Below are positions 35,334 through 44,539 of a stretch of DNA of 64,000 nt, piece after piece. The DNA is from Luteolibacter arcticus. GTDB taxonomy: Bacteria; Verrucomicrobiota; Verrucomicrobiia; Verrucomicrobiales; Akkermansiaceae. The notes beneath the pieces are model-generated. The model had not been told where the DNA came from. It ran no database searches and worked only from the letters and a program-made list of their open reading frames with translations. The stretch lies in the NCBI RefSeq assembly GCF_025950235.1, contig NZ_JAPDDT010000013.1, positions 122,699-186,698 on the forward strand. Direction: 5' to 3'. Numbering within the stretch: position 1 is the stretch's first letter; every line of letters starts with the position of its first letter. The position numbers and the translations under genes are program-made.

Positions 35334-35591
35334 TTACCGGACGAAATCGTCCGGGGTGTAGAGCTTCCGGTCCGGTCCGGCGCTGCGGAGTTCCATTTTC
35401 GTGGCGCTGAGCTGGTGGAAGAACCACGGGGTGCTCCACGGGTCGCAGAGTTCTCCGCTGGCGTTGACCGATGATCCGCCGGGGAGATCCAGCCGGAGCT
35501 GTTTCGCATTGTCGCCCAGCAGGGCGGAGGTGATTTCGGCATTGGTGCCGACTGGGTTGCCGCCCAAGGCCACGGCGTAGTCGCGGAGGAC
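35334..35591 (-). pseudogene. Truncated copy of a pseudopilin-like gene
   Basis: The reading frame matches the C-terminal half of the intact protein at 44540-45067 (ALGGNPVGTNAEITSALLG to YTPDDFV). Hand alignment over 322 bases gives about 93% identity, and the match runs on through the 3' end of the adjoining infA. At 35591 the match ends abruptly; the next bases belong to a cytochrome-type tail in the opposite direction. The promoter and N-terminal half are gone. I infer duplication followed by rearrangement. Confidence 0.85.
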
Positions 35592-35596
35592 CGCCG

Positions 35597-35668
35597 GAGG
35601 GGCTCATCGACGGTTTCGGCGAGAAGCAGGTGGCGGATCTGTTCGCTTACCTGATGACGTTGAAGTGA
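35597..35668 (+). pseudogene. 3' remnant of a cytochrome-c-type gene
   Basis: On the plus strand the bases encode EGLIDGFGEKQVADLFAYLM and then TLK and a stop. This is the standard C-terminus of planctomycete/verrucomicrobial c-type cytochrome domains (often in membrane-bound dehydrogenases), usually ending xxLxAYLxSL. Nothing upstream continues the frame as a gene; the sequence there is the truncated pseudopilin-like gene. It is a relic fused by rearrangement at about 35591. Confidence 0.6.
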
Positions 35669-36494
35669 CAGAATTTCAACCGCAGATGGACGCAGAGGGA
35701 CACAGATGAAAGGCAGGGATGGAAGACTTGAGTGGGACCGTGCACGGCGGAAGCTGGGACGACTTTTGCTGTCGCCGAACATCTTCAGGCATTCCGGTAT
35801 TTCGGCATGTCTCTCTACCGGAATTGCCGGAGTAGCGAAGCGGGTTTGAAATTCGACGGCGGCGGATGCCTCGCTGTCGTGAAGCCCGGGGATCATGCTG
35901 ACGGTTCTGATTCGTCGGTCTGAACGGGGCCTCTGGGACTACTCCAGAAACTCCAGTAAGCCTCTCTATACTGGTGTTACTGGAGTTCGCCGGATCTCCG
36001 GAAGCCGAGGCTGCTTTCTGGACTCCGCTTCTCCGGTATCTCTACCAGACCGGAGTAAAGGAGTTTGAGGGACTCAAGGCTTTGGAAGCCGCTTTCTGGT
36101 TTTGGGACGGTGCAGACGATGCGCCGAGCGTGCTGGTCCACCGCAGAAGCATCTGCAGAATGTTACGATGCGGGAACCCTCTGGTGATCCTCTGGTGTGA
36201 TCACCGCCGGCAGGAAGCCGAGGCGATCGCAGCGGGATGAACGCAGATGGATCTCAGAATGGACTTCAAATCGAAGATTTGAACCGGTCCATTCCATTCC
36301 GAAAGCCCGGATCTTGAGTCGGGAACCGGAACCTTCCCGTGAATCTGCCTCCATCCCGTCCATCTGGGTTGGACTTAATCCTAGTGGAGGAGCCCTGGCT
36401 GATCGGCGCCTGCCTGGACAACTGGTCCGACCAACCAACCACACCATTCCGTGCGCCCCCCCATTTCCCATTGTTAGCTTTGCAATTTCAACGA
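35669..36494. other. Gene-poor region with decayed repeats
   Basis: About 800 bases without a gene that I can support. Near 35684-35708 a GCAGATGGACGCAGAGG-type string occurs and is echoed at 36240 (ACGCAGATGG), a degenerate repeat style common in this phylum. Several short inverted repeats built on ACTCCAG/CTGGAGT and CTCCGG occur between 35930 and 36060. The largest open frame (35974-36240) has no recognisable domain. Confidence 0.4.
35949..35987. repeat. Inverted repeat, 11-base arms
   Basis: AACTCCAGTAA (35949-35959) and TTACTGGAGTT (35977-35987) face each other across 17 bases. No T tract follows, so it is not a typical terminator; it could be an operator or relic palindrome. Confidence 0.7.
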
Positions 36495-38393
36495 ATGAAA
36501 TTCAAACCCAACCCATTCCTCTCCCCTCATTGCTCTCCTGCAGTGCGTGTGCGTGCTGCGCTCTCAGTGAGTGCCATCGCGCTGGCAGCGGCCGGCTCCT
36601 CAAACGCGGCACCCTGCGTATGGATCGGTAACACTGACGCGAGTTGGACCACCCCTGACAACTGGGACTTTACCCCCGTCAACGGCGACGATCTCATTTT
36701 CAATGCGGCCGGAACTGCGGGAACGACGTTGAACAATGACCTCACTGCGGTCACGGTGACCCTCGCCGGTATCACTTTCAATGCCCCCGCTCCGGCGTAT
36801 CTCATCAGCGGAAATGCTTTCACTCTCAGCACTGGCATCACGAACAACAGCGCCGAGTTTCAGACCATCAGCGACGCGATCACACTCAGCGGAGCGACCA
36901 CGTTCACCGCGCCCGGCGGCGGAGGGATATCGCTCGGCGCGATCCGAACCGCAGTCGGCAGCTCGATCGATTTGCCTGCGGCAACCCCACTCACCCTGGC
37001 GTCGCTGAACGGCGGCCCGGCCAGCAACAACCGGGTCAATGTCACTTCGGCCGGAAACTTGACGGTTACCGGAAGCTTCCATGTGAACAACAATGTCAAC
37101 GGGGCCGCTTCCTTCACCCAAACCGCAGGGACGGTCACCCTTGGCTCCGCGGTCGATGATGTCGCTACCTTTGGCGAAGGCATTTCCATCGCCTTTCGCG
37201 CCGCCGCCACGACGCAGAATACCTACTTTCTCCAGGGCGGAACACTCAATGTTCCGAACGCCAATCTTTATGTCACGGTCGGCGGGGGTGCCAGAGCCTT
37301 GCTGAACATTACCAGCGGCACGGCCAACTTGCGCGGCATCGGGCTGTCCGGGACTTCCGCCACGGCGAATGGCTCGATATTGATTACCGGCGGTCGACTG
37401 AATCTGGGTGCCAACGGACTGGTCCGCGGGGCCACGACGGCAGGCACCGTTACCCTCGGCGCGGGAACCGTGGGCGCTCTGGCCGATTGGTCCAGCCCGG
37501 CGGCGATGATCCTGAACGATGCCATTGCCGGCGTCACCTTCAACACCACGGATCCAGTCGCCGCGGTGGCGCGGACGATTACTCTCTCCGGCGTTCTTTC
37601 GGGTGCGGGTGCGCTGAACACCGCCGGCCTCGGCGGACTCACGCTCTCGGGTCTGAACACCTACAGCGGAAACACCACCGTTAACGGAGGCACCCTCACC
37701 CTCGCCGACAACGCCCGGCTGACATTCGTCATCGGTGCCACCAGCGGAGCGACCAACACCCTCTCCGGTGCTGGAACGGTGTTCCTCAACGGCGATTTCG
37801 CCATCGATACCACGGCCGCTTCCGCCCTGAACAGCGGCAGTTGGACCTTGGAAAATGTCCCTTCGCTTCCCGGGGCCTACGGGACCACTTTCACCGTCCT
37901 CAGTGGCTTTGCCGACGCCGGAGGCGACAAGTGGACGAAGACCGACGGCTCCAAGCTCTGGACCTTCGACGAGACCACCGGAGTGCTCACCCTGGCAACC
38001 TCCTCCGGCTATGGTGCGTGGGCCGCAACCAATGCCGGTGGCGGCACGGCCAACGCCGACTTCGACAAGGATGGCGTCGCGAACGCAGTCGAGTATGTGC
38101 TTGGTGGCTCAGGGACCACGAATGACGCTGGCAAGCTGCCTGACATCACGATTTCCGGCGGAAACATGGTCTTCGAATTCGTGCGCGATCGGGCCTCAAA
38201 AACTCCCGACACCGTGCTCAGGATCGAGGTCGGCACAACGCTCGCCACCTGGCCCACAAGCTACACCGTTGGCGTGTCGCAGGAAGTGATGGTCACGGAG
38301 AACCCGAATGGAACGGACACCATCACTGCCAGCGTGCCCCAAGCGGGTGATACGGTGAAATTCGCCCGCCTCCGGGTGGATGTGACCCTCTGA
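36495..38393 (+). CDS. Secreted autotransporter-associated beta-strand repeat protein
   Basis: A 632-residue protein. I chose the ATG at 36495 since it yields a signal sequence (MKFKPNPFLSP...LSVSAIALAAAGSSNA); the frame is open to 36339. It starts with WIGNTDASWTTPDNWDF, a common opening of this family. Beta-helix-like repeats follow (GGLTLSGLNTYSGNTTVNGG). The C-terminal 120 residues are the shared module: YGAWAATN, FDKDGVANAVEYVLGG and the end FARLRVDV. The middle is clearly paralogous to the middle of the GH18 protein that converges from the other side. Function probably adhesion or polysaccharide binding; not proven. Confidence 0.86.
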   Translation: MKFKPNPFLSPHCSPAVRVRAALSVSAIALAAAGSSNAAPCVWIGNTDASWTTPDNWDFTPVNGDDLIFNAAGTAGTTLNNDLTAVTVTLAGITFNAPAPAYLISGNAFTLSTGITNNSAEFQTISDAITLSGATTFTAPGGGGISLGAIRTAVGSSIDLPAATPLTLASLNGGPASNNRVNVTSAGNLTVTGSFHVNNNVNGAASFTQTAGTVTLGSAVDDVATFGEGISIAFRAAATTQNTYFLQGGTLNVPNANLYVTVGGGARALLNITSGTANLRGIGLSGTSATANGSILITGGRLNLGANGLVRGATTAGTVTLGAGTVGALADWSSPAAMILNDAIAGVTFNTTDPVAAVARTITLSGVLSGAGALNTAGLGGLTLSGLNTYSGNTTVNGGTLTLADNARLTFVIGATSGATNTLSGAGTVFLNGDFAIDTTAASALNSGSWTLENVPSLPGAYGTTFTVLSGFADAGGDKWTKTDGSKLWTFDETTGVLTLATSSGYGAWAATNAGGGTANADFDKDGVANAVEYVLGGSGTTNDAGKLPDITISGGNMVFEFVRDRASKTPDTVLRIEVGTTLATWPTSYTVGVSQEVMVTENPNGTDTITASVPQAGDTVKFARLRVDVTL

Positions 38394-38416
38394 TCCATAC
38401 CCGGCCGTTTCTACAG

Positions 38417-38452
38417 AGCCCTCCCGCGTCCCACGCGCGGGAGGCTTTTTTT
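38417..38452 (+). terminator. Rho-independent terminator
   Basis: Hairpin CCTCCCGCG-TCCCA-CGCGCGGGAGG followed by seven T (38446-38452). It closes the beta-repeat gene that ends at 38393 and lies before the convergent GH18 gene. Confidence 0.85.
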
Positions 38453-38583
38453 GAGTACCGACGGACGTTCGGGTCCGACCTGTTTCCCGGTGCCTCGGGG
38501 GAGATCCTTTCTGAACCAGACGACCGCCTCAGAAAAGCTGACGGAGAGCCTCCCACCCGCCGCCTCGCCCTCATGCCCGACGT

Positions 38584-41472
38584 TCAAGGCTCCCTCACAT
38601 CCAGTCGAATGAAGGTCCGGGGGGCGTCTGCAGGAAGCGGGATCGTGATCCAATCATGGTCACCCTGGTCGGCGATCTCGATGCTCTGACTCGAAAGGGT
38701 GTCAGCGCCCAAGATGATGTCCCGTTCCTCTGGCCAACTGCTCAGATCATCGCTGAATTTCACGGTAATGACGCTGTGCTCGCGAGCCCGTGAGTCGCGC
38801 CGGAAGGAATAGCGGAATCCCCCTTCCTCCGATGCTGCGAGCGCGGGGAGAATGGTGCTGTCAGGAATCAATGGATCCCCGCCAAAGACGAACTCCAGGC
38901 CGTTGGAAATGCCATCGCTGTCGGCATCGTCATTGAAGCCGGTTTGGCCTTCCGCCTCGAGCTGCTCCATCCAGGCGCCGAAACCGGCATCGCGTGGGAC
39001 CAACTGGATCTCGCGGGCATCGTCGTCATACCGGATTTCCCAGCCGAGCGGCACAGTGGTCGCTGCGAACTTCCCGGTGCGGATGCCGGAGTAGGAAATC
39101 AAGACCCCCGGACTGGCCTCGGGAGCCGTGGTCACCACGATCTCCGCGCCGGCCACGCTCACATCCCCGGTGACGGAGGTGCGGCCTTCGGCCAGAAGGA
39201 TGGCATCCTCAGCGAGGTCCAGCCTGCCGGTGGTGAAAGTGGACGTTGCGGCCGGAGCGAGCGTGCCTCTCGATTGCACGTTTACCGGGGCATGGATCGC
39301 ACCGGTGCCGCGGAGCGTCCCCTTTTCGGCGACGGTGGTTTCACTGGCGAGGCTGCCTTCCAGCGACAAGGTTCCCTCCTCCACGGTGGTGGTCCCGGTG
39401 TATGAATTCGTACCGCCTAGCACCAGCGAGCCTCCGCCGGTCAGGGTGACACTGCCAGCGCCGGAAAGAATGCCGGAAAGTCTGATCTGCCGGGTTTCAT
39501 CCGGTGAAGTCCCATCCGCGGTGTCGATGGCGATTCCCAGCTCAGCCCCGGAAAGGCTCATGTTCACCGCGCTCGACCAATCTTCCAGCGCTCCAAGCAC
39601 CCCCGACTCCAGGCGGATCTCGCGCACCGCGCCGGCGGCCGGTGTGACCCAATGGTAGATTCCCCCGCTGCCGACATTCAATCGACCGCCGATGAGGTGC
39701 AGGTGTGCCACTCCAGTCGCGCTGGTACCCATGGCGATGCCTTTTAGATTCGCCGTGCCGCTACCCGAAACGGCGAGCGTGCCACTGCAGGCACCGCCGG
39801 CGCTGAGGATGGTGTTCGCGTTGGGGACATTCAATGTGCCGCCCGCAATCTCATAGCGGCCGATGCCTCCATTGCGGTGACCGATGTTCACTCCATTCCC
39901 CCAATCGCCGACCGGGGTGGAAAAGGTCAGCGTTCCGCTGCTTTGGGAAAAGGTGCCGGTAGCGGCATCTCCGATCAGCACGTTCCCCGGGAATTGCAGG
40001 TCCCCGGTATTTGCCACAGTCCCGCCGGTGATGGCGAAGGTGGTGAGAGTGAGGGGAAGATCTTCCTCATCCAGCGACAAGCGGCCAGCCCCGGCCTTGT
40101 TCAGGCGTCCCGTCCCGCTGATGGGATTCGCGATGTTCAAATCGTCAGACCGGTTGAAGGCGAGCGTCCCGTTCACTTCGATGGGCCCGGTGATGCTTCC
40201 CTGTGCGGCTCCGTTGCCGATTTGCAGGACTGATCCCGCGGCCACGAGGGACCCGCCTGCATAGCCGCTATCCCCGGTGAGCACCGTGGTGCCGGAGCCG
40301 GCCGTTTCCACTCGCCCGCTGCCCTCGATCGTGTTGCCATAAACGTTCGTCCCCGTGCGGGAGAAGCGGAGGATGCCGTGATTAAGCACCGCGCCGGACC
40401 CCAGAGTCGCCACGCCAGTCCCCAGCGCCCCGTTTCCCGCATTCGAGTTGCTGAGTTCGAGGACAGGTGTCTGCGCCGCCAGGCTGTCGATCCGGCGGTT
40501 GATGGACAGCTCGTGATCGTAGTTCGTATCCTGGGTAAGCTCCCAACTGAAGACACCCGCGAAGCCATTGCTCCTTGCGTAGTTGACCTTCGCATCTACC
40601 AGCTCCAAGCCGCTGAAATAGTACACGTGTCCGTTGCCGGGGTCGGTCCACTGGTTCGCCTGGGCGAGATCGACTCCTGCATTGCGCAGTTGGTTCCAGC
40701 TCCGCCATTTGTCGGTTGTCGAATTGCCCTGGGCGGTCATTCCGTACGACGGCAGCCCGATGCGGATTTGGGAGGCTCTCAGGCCGCGGTTGATGTAGGC
40801 AGACAGGCGGCTCTTGAAAGTAGCCAGGTCCATCGCATTCGACTGGGCGAAGTAGAACTGGATGTTCACGAAATCGACCGTATTCGCAATCGCCTCCACA
40901 TACGGTTCATATTGCGAGCCGTGTGCATGGGAAGTGGAGACCACGATTCCCTGGGGCCGGAACTCATCGGCGATCGCCTTGACCGTCGCCCCGTAGTTCG
41001 CCGGGCTCACATAGGTTCCCGAGTTTGGCATGTCTTCCCAGTCAATGTCGATGCCGGTAAAGTTATGCGTATCCACAAGCTCATGAACCTGGTCGATGAA
41101 TGCTTGCAGGCCCGTTGGATTTGACACGATGTGCCGGAGCGAAAAGACCCCGAGCGTCAACTTGGCATTGGGCGAAGCGCTTCTGATGAATGCCACCCGG
41201 TCGGCGAAATTTGCCGGCAGATCGAGGTGGCCGTCGGTGTCAGGCTCCATGAACGCGCCTTGGTTGAAGACGATGGCGGTTTCGAGTTGCCCGGCGGACT
41301 TGGTCGGGGTCGTGGCACCATAACGGTTTTCCACGAAGTAATCCGTTCGGTCGAAATGAATCACCGCACTGTGAGCGGTGGATGCATTCGCCGGAAGGGA
41401 TTCAGAAAGGACGGTCGAGCTGCCGCAGGTGGCAGCCACGATCGCAGATGGCAGGAAGATGGAGATTCTCAT
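38584..41472 (-). CDS. Secreted GH18 chitinase-like protein with beta-strand repeats
   Basis: A 962-residue protein with a signal peptide (MRISIFLPSAIVAATCGSS). Residues 33-330 form a GH18 TIM barrel: LTLGVFSLRHIV, then FTGIDIDWEDM with Asp142, Asp144 and catalytic Glu146. The first Asp of the usual DGxDxDxE motif is Thr here. Residues around 340-830 are autotransporter-associated beta-strand repeats (SLVLGGTNSYTGTTTVEEGT). The last 130 residues are the shared DADSDGISNGLEFVFGG module and end RTFIRLDVREP. Such repeat tails are expected to display the enzyme at the surface. GH18 enzymes cut chitin or peptidoglycan-type GlcNAc bonds; substrate unknown here. Confidence 0.87.
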   Translation of the reverse strand: MRISIFLPSAIVAATCGSSTVLSESLPANASTAHSAVIHFDRTDYFVENRYGATTPTKSAGQLETAIVFNQGAFMEPDTDGHLDLPANFADRVAFIRSASPNAKLTLGVFSLRHIVSNPTGLQAFIDQVHELVDTHNFTGIDIDWEDMPNSGTYVSPANYGATVKAIADEFRPQGIVVSTSHAHGSQYEPYVEAIANTVDFVNIQFYFAQSNAMDLATFKSRLSAYINRGLRASQIRIGLPSYGMTAQGNSTTDKWRSWNQLRNAGVDLAQANQWTDPGNGHVYYFSGLELVDAKVNYARSNGFAGVFSWELTQDTNYDHELSINRRIDSLAAQTPVLELSNSNAGNGALGTGVATLGSGAVLNHGILRFSRTGTNVYGNTIEGSGRVETAGSGTTVLTGDSGYAGGSLVAAGSVLQIGNGAAQGSITGPIEVNGTLAFNRSDDLNIANPISGTGRLNKAGAGRLSLDEEDLPLTLTTFAITGGTVANTGDLQFPGNVLIGDAATGTFSQSSGTLTFSTPVGDWGNGVNIGHRNGGIGRYEIAGGTLNVPNANTILSAGGACSGTLAVSGSGTANLKGIAMGTSATGVAHLHLIGGRLNVGSGGIYHWVTPAAGAVREIRLESGVLGALEDWSSAVNMSLSGAELGIAIDTADGTSPDETRQIRLSGILSGAGSVTLTGGGSLVLGGTNSYTGTTTVEEGTLSLEGSLASETTVAEKGTLRGTGAIHAPVNVQSRGTLAPAATSTFTTGRLDLAEDAILLAEGRTSVTGDVSVAGAEIVVTTAPEASPGVLISYSGIRTGKFAATTVPLGWEIRYDDDAREIQLVPRDAGFGAWMEQLEAEGQTGFNDDADSDGISNGLEFVFGGDPLIPDSTILPALAASEEGGFRYSFRRDSRAREHSVITVKFSDDLSSWPEERDIILGADTLSSQSIEIADQGDHDWITIPLPADAPRTFIRLDVREP

Positions 41473-41564
41473 AATTCCGCTTGTGGGAAAAGACGTGACG
41501 AATGCGGCGCGACGATTGGCGGGTGGCCGTTGCCCCGACCTGGAACTTTCCCCCTTGCTAGAGC

Positions 41565-41584
41565 TGCCCCGCCCAGGCGGGGCA
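41565..41584. repeat. Intergenic hairpin
   Basis: TGCCCCGCC and GGCGGGGCA with a two-base loop lie between the start of the GH18 gene and the PEP-CTERM gene. No T tract is attached. It may be a small REP-like palindrome. Confidence 0.7.
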
Positions 41585-41745
41585 CGTCTGAAGCACTTCT
41601 CGCCGAGGCGGGACTTCTCGCCACCGAAACCTACCGGTCCTCAAACCCGACCAGTTTCACCGCCGCCATCTGGTCGGGAAAACCAACCGTCGGCAGGCAT
41701 TTGCGGGTGATGCGCATTGAAGGGGAACTTTCGCCCAGCAGATTC

Positions 41746-42402
41746 ATGAGAACATTGATTTTCCAAGGAATGATCCTCGCCACCATGATGGTGGTCAGCC
41801 AGGCCGCAACCGTGCTCATCGATGGGACGACACGGAACGGTGGGTTTGAGGCACGCGACTCTGCCGGGACCACGTATGCAAACGTCTCGGGGTGGTACAA
41901 CTACGGTGCCGGCGTGGACACGACCGCGGTCATCAGCACACCCGCACGGACCGGAACCTCGGCAGGCATCGTGTCGCTTGCATCGCAACCGACGATCAAC
42001 CTTGGCCACATCATTGCCGCAGGTGACACTTTCGACCTGCAGTTCTTCCATCGTGACAACAACGCGACCGGCAGCCCGGTCATCAGTTGGCAGATCTTTT
42101 ACTACAGCGCCGAAGGTGACGTCGATTTCGACGAGGGAGCCAGCACCACCGGGGTGGCCTTGTTTTCCGGAACGGTCACTGGCACGGGTGCCTACCAATC
42201 GTCTTCCATTTCAACGACGGCCGCGGTGGAGGCCAGCGATGCCGGTGTGGGCAACACGCTCTACCTGCGATTCTTCCGCACCGCGGGGGACGGGCAGTTT
42301 CCGTTGATTGACGATGTTTCGCTCAGCGTTGTCCCCGAGCCATCCGCCGCATTGTTGGGCGGGCTGGGTGTGCTCGGTCTATTGCGCCGACGCCGGCCAT
42401 AA
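41746..42402 (+). CDS. PEP-CTERM sorting-signal protein
   Basis: A 218-residue protein starting MRTLIFQGMILATMMVVSQA (signal peptide). The mature part is a beta-sandwich of the kind found in DUF642-like or discoidin-like proteins. The end VPEPSAALLGGLGVLGLLRR is a textbook PEP-CTERM tail: VPEP, a hydrophobic stretch, then arginines. It is recognised by an exosortase, which is not in this window. The much longer open frame upstream (from 41131) is mostly antisense to the GH18 gene and I reject it. It is transcribed divergently from that gene and has a strong terminator. Confidence 0.9.
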   Translation: MRTLIFQGMILATMMVVSQAATVLIDGTTRNGGFEARDSAGTTYANVSGWYNYGAGVDTTAVISTPARTGTSAGIVSLASQPTINLGHIIAAGDTFDLQFFHRDNNATGSPVISWQIFYYSAEGDVDFDEGASTTGVALFSGTVTGTGAYQSSSISTTAAVEASDAGVGNTLYLRFFRTAGDGQFPLIDDVSLSVVPEPSAALLGGLGVLGLLRRRRP

Positions 42403-42428
42403 AAATTTCGCCGCAACGGCATTACGCG

Positions 42429-42465
42429 CAGCCGGGGACCGATCGATCCCGGCTGTTTTTTTTTT
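42429..42465 (+). terminator. Rho-independent terminator of the PEP-CTERM gene
   Basis: CAGCCGGG and CCCGGCTG arms around an 11-base loop, then ten T. It starts 26 bases after the stop codon. Confidence 0.9.
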
Positions 42466-42733
42466 GGCGTGGTGGGCGAGCCGTCCGGCAAGGCTCGCGC
42501 GACGCAGCGCTGAGGCGCACGCTGCGGTGCAGCATTTCGCGGAACAACATCGCCGCTTCCCTCTCTCTTCAGGGGGACACCTCCCTCTACTGACGGAGCC
42601 GCGTTATCAAGGCCGTTGCGTCTCACCCGACGGCCTTTCATCGCCCATGCCTTCCCCGCTTTGGGTTAGTAGGGTGGAGAAATGTGCGTGCACTATAGTC
42701 CTTACCTATATTCGTCCCTAACCAAGAATCTCA

Positions 42734-44266
42734 ATGAAGCGCAACCTTCCCCTCGCTTGGTCCCTGACAGCCTTCCTTCCGTTCTTGTCACCGCTTCCGG
42801 CAGAGCAGCCGAAGTCGGTCGAGCGATGGGATGTGCTTGAGCTTACGCTGTCCGGGCCATCATCTGGGAACCCGTTCGTCGAGGTCCAGCTATCCGCCCG
42901 GTTCACCAAGGGCGAGGAGACCATCACCGTGCCGGGCTTCTACGACGGGGGAGGCGTGTATCGCGTCCGCTTCTCGCCTCCCGACCCGGGGCGTTGGACT
43001 TACACGACCCGGAGCAACCAGGCCGAGCTGAGCGGCAAGGACGGAAGCTTCGAGGCGACCGCTGCGACCGGGGACAACCACGGCCCCGTCCGGATCCGTG
43101 AGACCTTCCACCTGGCATATGCCGACGGCACGCCGTTCTTCCAGGTAGGCACCACCTGCTACGCGTGGACCCACCAGACGGACGAGCTTCAGAAGCAAAC
43201 CCTCGAGACGCTGGCGACCGAGCCGTTCAACAAGCTCCGGATGTGCGTGTTCCCGAAGTCATACAGGCACAACGCCAACGATCCCACTACATTCCCGTTC
43301 GCACGCGCAGCCGACGGAAAGGCGTTCGACTTCGAGCGCTTCGATCCCGCGAACTGGCGGCACCTTGAGCAACGCATCGGCGACCTTCGGAAGCTCGGGA
43401 TCGAGGCGGACCTGATCCTCTTTCACCCGTACGACCGATGGGGCTTCGCCGAGATGGATTCCGAGGCCGACGACCGCTACCTGCGATATGCCATCGCCAG
43501 GCTCTCTGCCTATCGGAACGTCTGGTGGTCGGCGGCCAACGAGTACGACTTCATGATCCCGCCGCTGCGGGACGGGCAGCGGGGCAACAAGCGCATGGAG
43601 GACTGGGACCGGATCCTGTCGATTCTGGAAAAGGAAGATCCGCACCACAGGCTCCGCGGCATCCATCACGCGTCCAAGTTGTACGACCACTCGAAGCCCT
43701 GGGTAACCCATGTAAGCGTCCAGCATAGGGACCCGAGCCAGATCCTGAAATGGCGTGAGAGGTTCCAGAAGCCCGTCGTGCTGGACGAGTGCCGCTACGA
43801 GGGGAACATCAGCGCCAGTTGGGGCAAGCTCACCGGCCCCGAGATGCTGCGGCAATTCTGGGTGGGCACTGTCTGCGGCGGATACGTCGGCCACGGCGAG
43901 ACGCTGCGGCACCCGCAGGACGTCCTGTGGTGGTCCAAAGGGGGAGTACTCCGCGGGGAGAGCCCGCCGCGCATCGCGTTCCTGCGCAAAACGATGGAGG
44001 CCCTCCCTTACGCCGAGATGACTCCGGCCCGCTTGGGACAGAGCGCGTTCGCACTGTCAAAGCCCGGTTCGGTCTATCTCGTTTACGCGACGGCTGAAGG
44101 CCCTGTCCGCCTACAGATGGAGGGAGAGCGCGAATATGAGGTCGACGAGATCGACACCTGGAACATGTCGGCCAGAAAGCTCCAGCCCGTAAAGCCCGGG
44201 GAATTCAGCTTTACCGCCCCGCACCCTGACTACCTTTTGCGAATCCGCGTTCCCAGCCAGCAATAA
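42734..44266 (+). CDS. Secreted DUF5060/DUF4038-type glycoside hydrolase-like protein
   Basis: A 510-residue exported protein with a signal peptide (MKRNLPLAWSLTAFLPFLSP). Residues 28-110 form a DUF5060 beta-sandwich (VERWDVLELTLSG, FYDGGGVYRVRFSPPDPGRW). Residues 115-430 are a TIM-barrel of the DUF4038/apiosidase type: FQVGTTCYAWTHQ, KLRMCVFPKSYRHN, WWSAANEYDF and VLDECRYEGN. The two acidic residues in SAANEYD and VLDECRYE are where GH-A barrel enzymes place acid/base and nucleophile. The C-terminal part is a beta-domain. Probable exo- or endo-glycosidase on plant or algal polymers; substrate not known. Confidence 0.88.
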   Translation: MKRNLPLAWSLTAFLPFLSPLPAEQPKSVERWDVLELTLSGPSSGNPFVEVQLSARFTKGEETITVPGFYDGGGVYRVRFSPPDPGRWTYTTRSNQAELSGKDGSFEATAATGDNHGPVRIRETFHLAYADGTPFFQVGTTCYAWTHQTDELQKQTLETLATEPFNKLRMCVFPKSYRHNANDPTTFPFARAADGKAFDFERFDPANWRHLEQRIGDLRKLGIEADLILFHPYDRWGFAEMDSEADDRYLRYAIARLSAYRNVWWSAANEYDFMIPPLRDGQRGNKRMEDWDRILSILEKEDPHHRLRGIHHASKLYDHSKPWVTHVSVQHRDPSQILKWRERFQKPVVLDECRYEGNISASWGKLTGPEMLRQFWVGTVCGGYVGHGETLRHPQDVLWWSKGGVLRGESPPRIAFLRKTMEALPYAEMTPARLGQSAFALSKPGSVYLVYATAEGPVRLQMEGEREYEVDEIDTWNMSARKLQPVKPGEFSFTAPHPDYLLRIRVPSQQ

Positions 44267-44474
44267 CAGCCCGCCGGCCCTGCAAAAGTGCTGCGGCCTA
44301 TTTGCTGGGGACCTGCCAGTGGACGCAGGACACACTGGGGGGCACGCCCGGTCAGGCTCTAGGGGTGGGGCGGATCGACGCCAAGGCGAGGGACTTCGCG
44401 GTCCTCACGCCCCGCAAGTGGTTCGAGCGGTGGAATGTCCCGCCAGGACTCCCCATGCAGACCCCATGCACGTT

Positions 44475-44519
44475 TATCCCTACGGCGTGACCAAAGCACG
44501 GATCGCGTTCCGGCTTGGG
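44475..44519 (+). pseudogene. infA: Fragment of infA 3' end
   Basis: Encodes YPYGVTKARIAFRLG, matching the end of IF-1 (SPYDVTKARITFRLG) at 35272-35315, but without its stop codon and without the rest of the gene. It directly adjoins the pseudopilin-like gene in the same arrangement as at the true infA locus. Confidence 0.85.
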
Positions 44520-44539
44520 CGATCGCCCGGGCAGATGGC

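Noticed and set aside
35974..36240. Open frame of 88 codons
   Set aside because: It starts inside an inverted repeat and has no family; likely chance in a decayed region.
41131..41745. Upstream extension of the PEP-CTERM gene
   Set aside because: It is antisense to the GH18 gene and lacks a signal sequence; the ATG at 41746 gives a normal one.
44302..44490. Open frame of 62 codons next to the infA fragment
   Set aside because: It runs into the infA relic in another frame and has no recognisable family; probably debris of the duplication.
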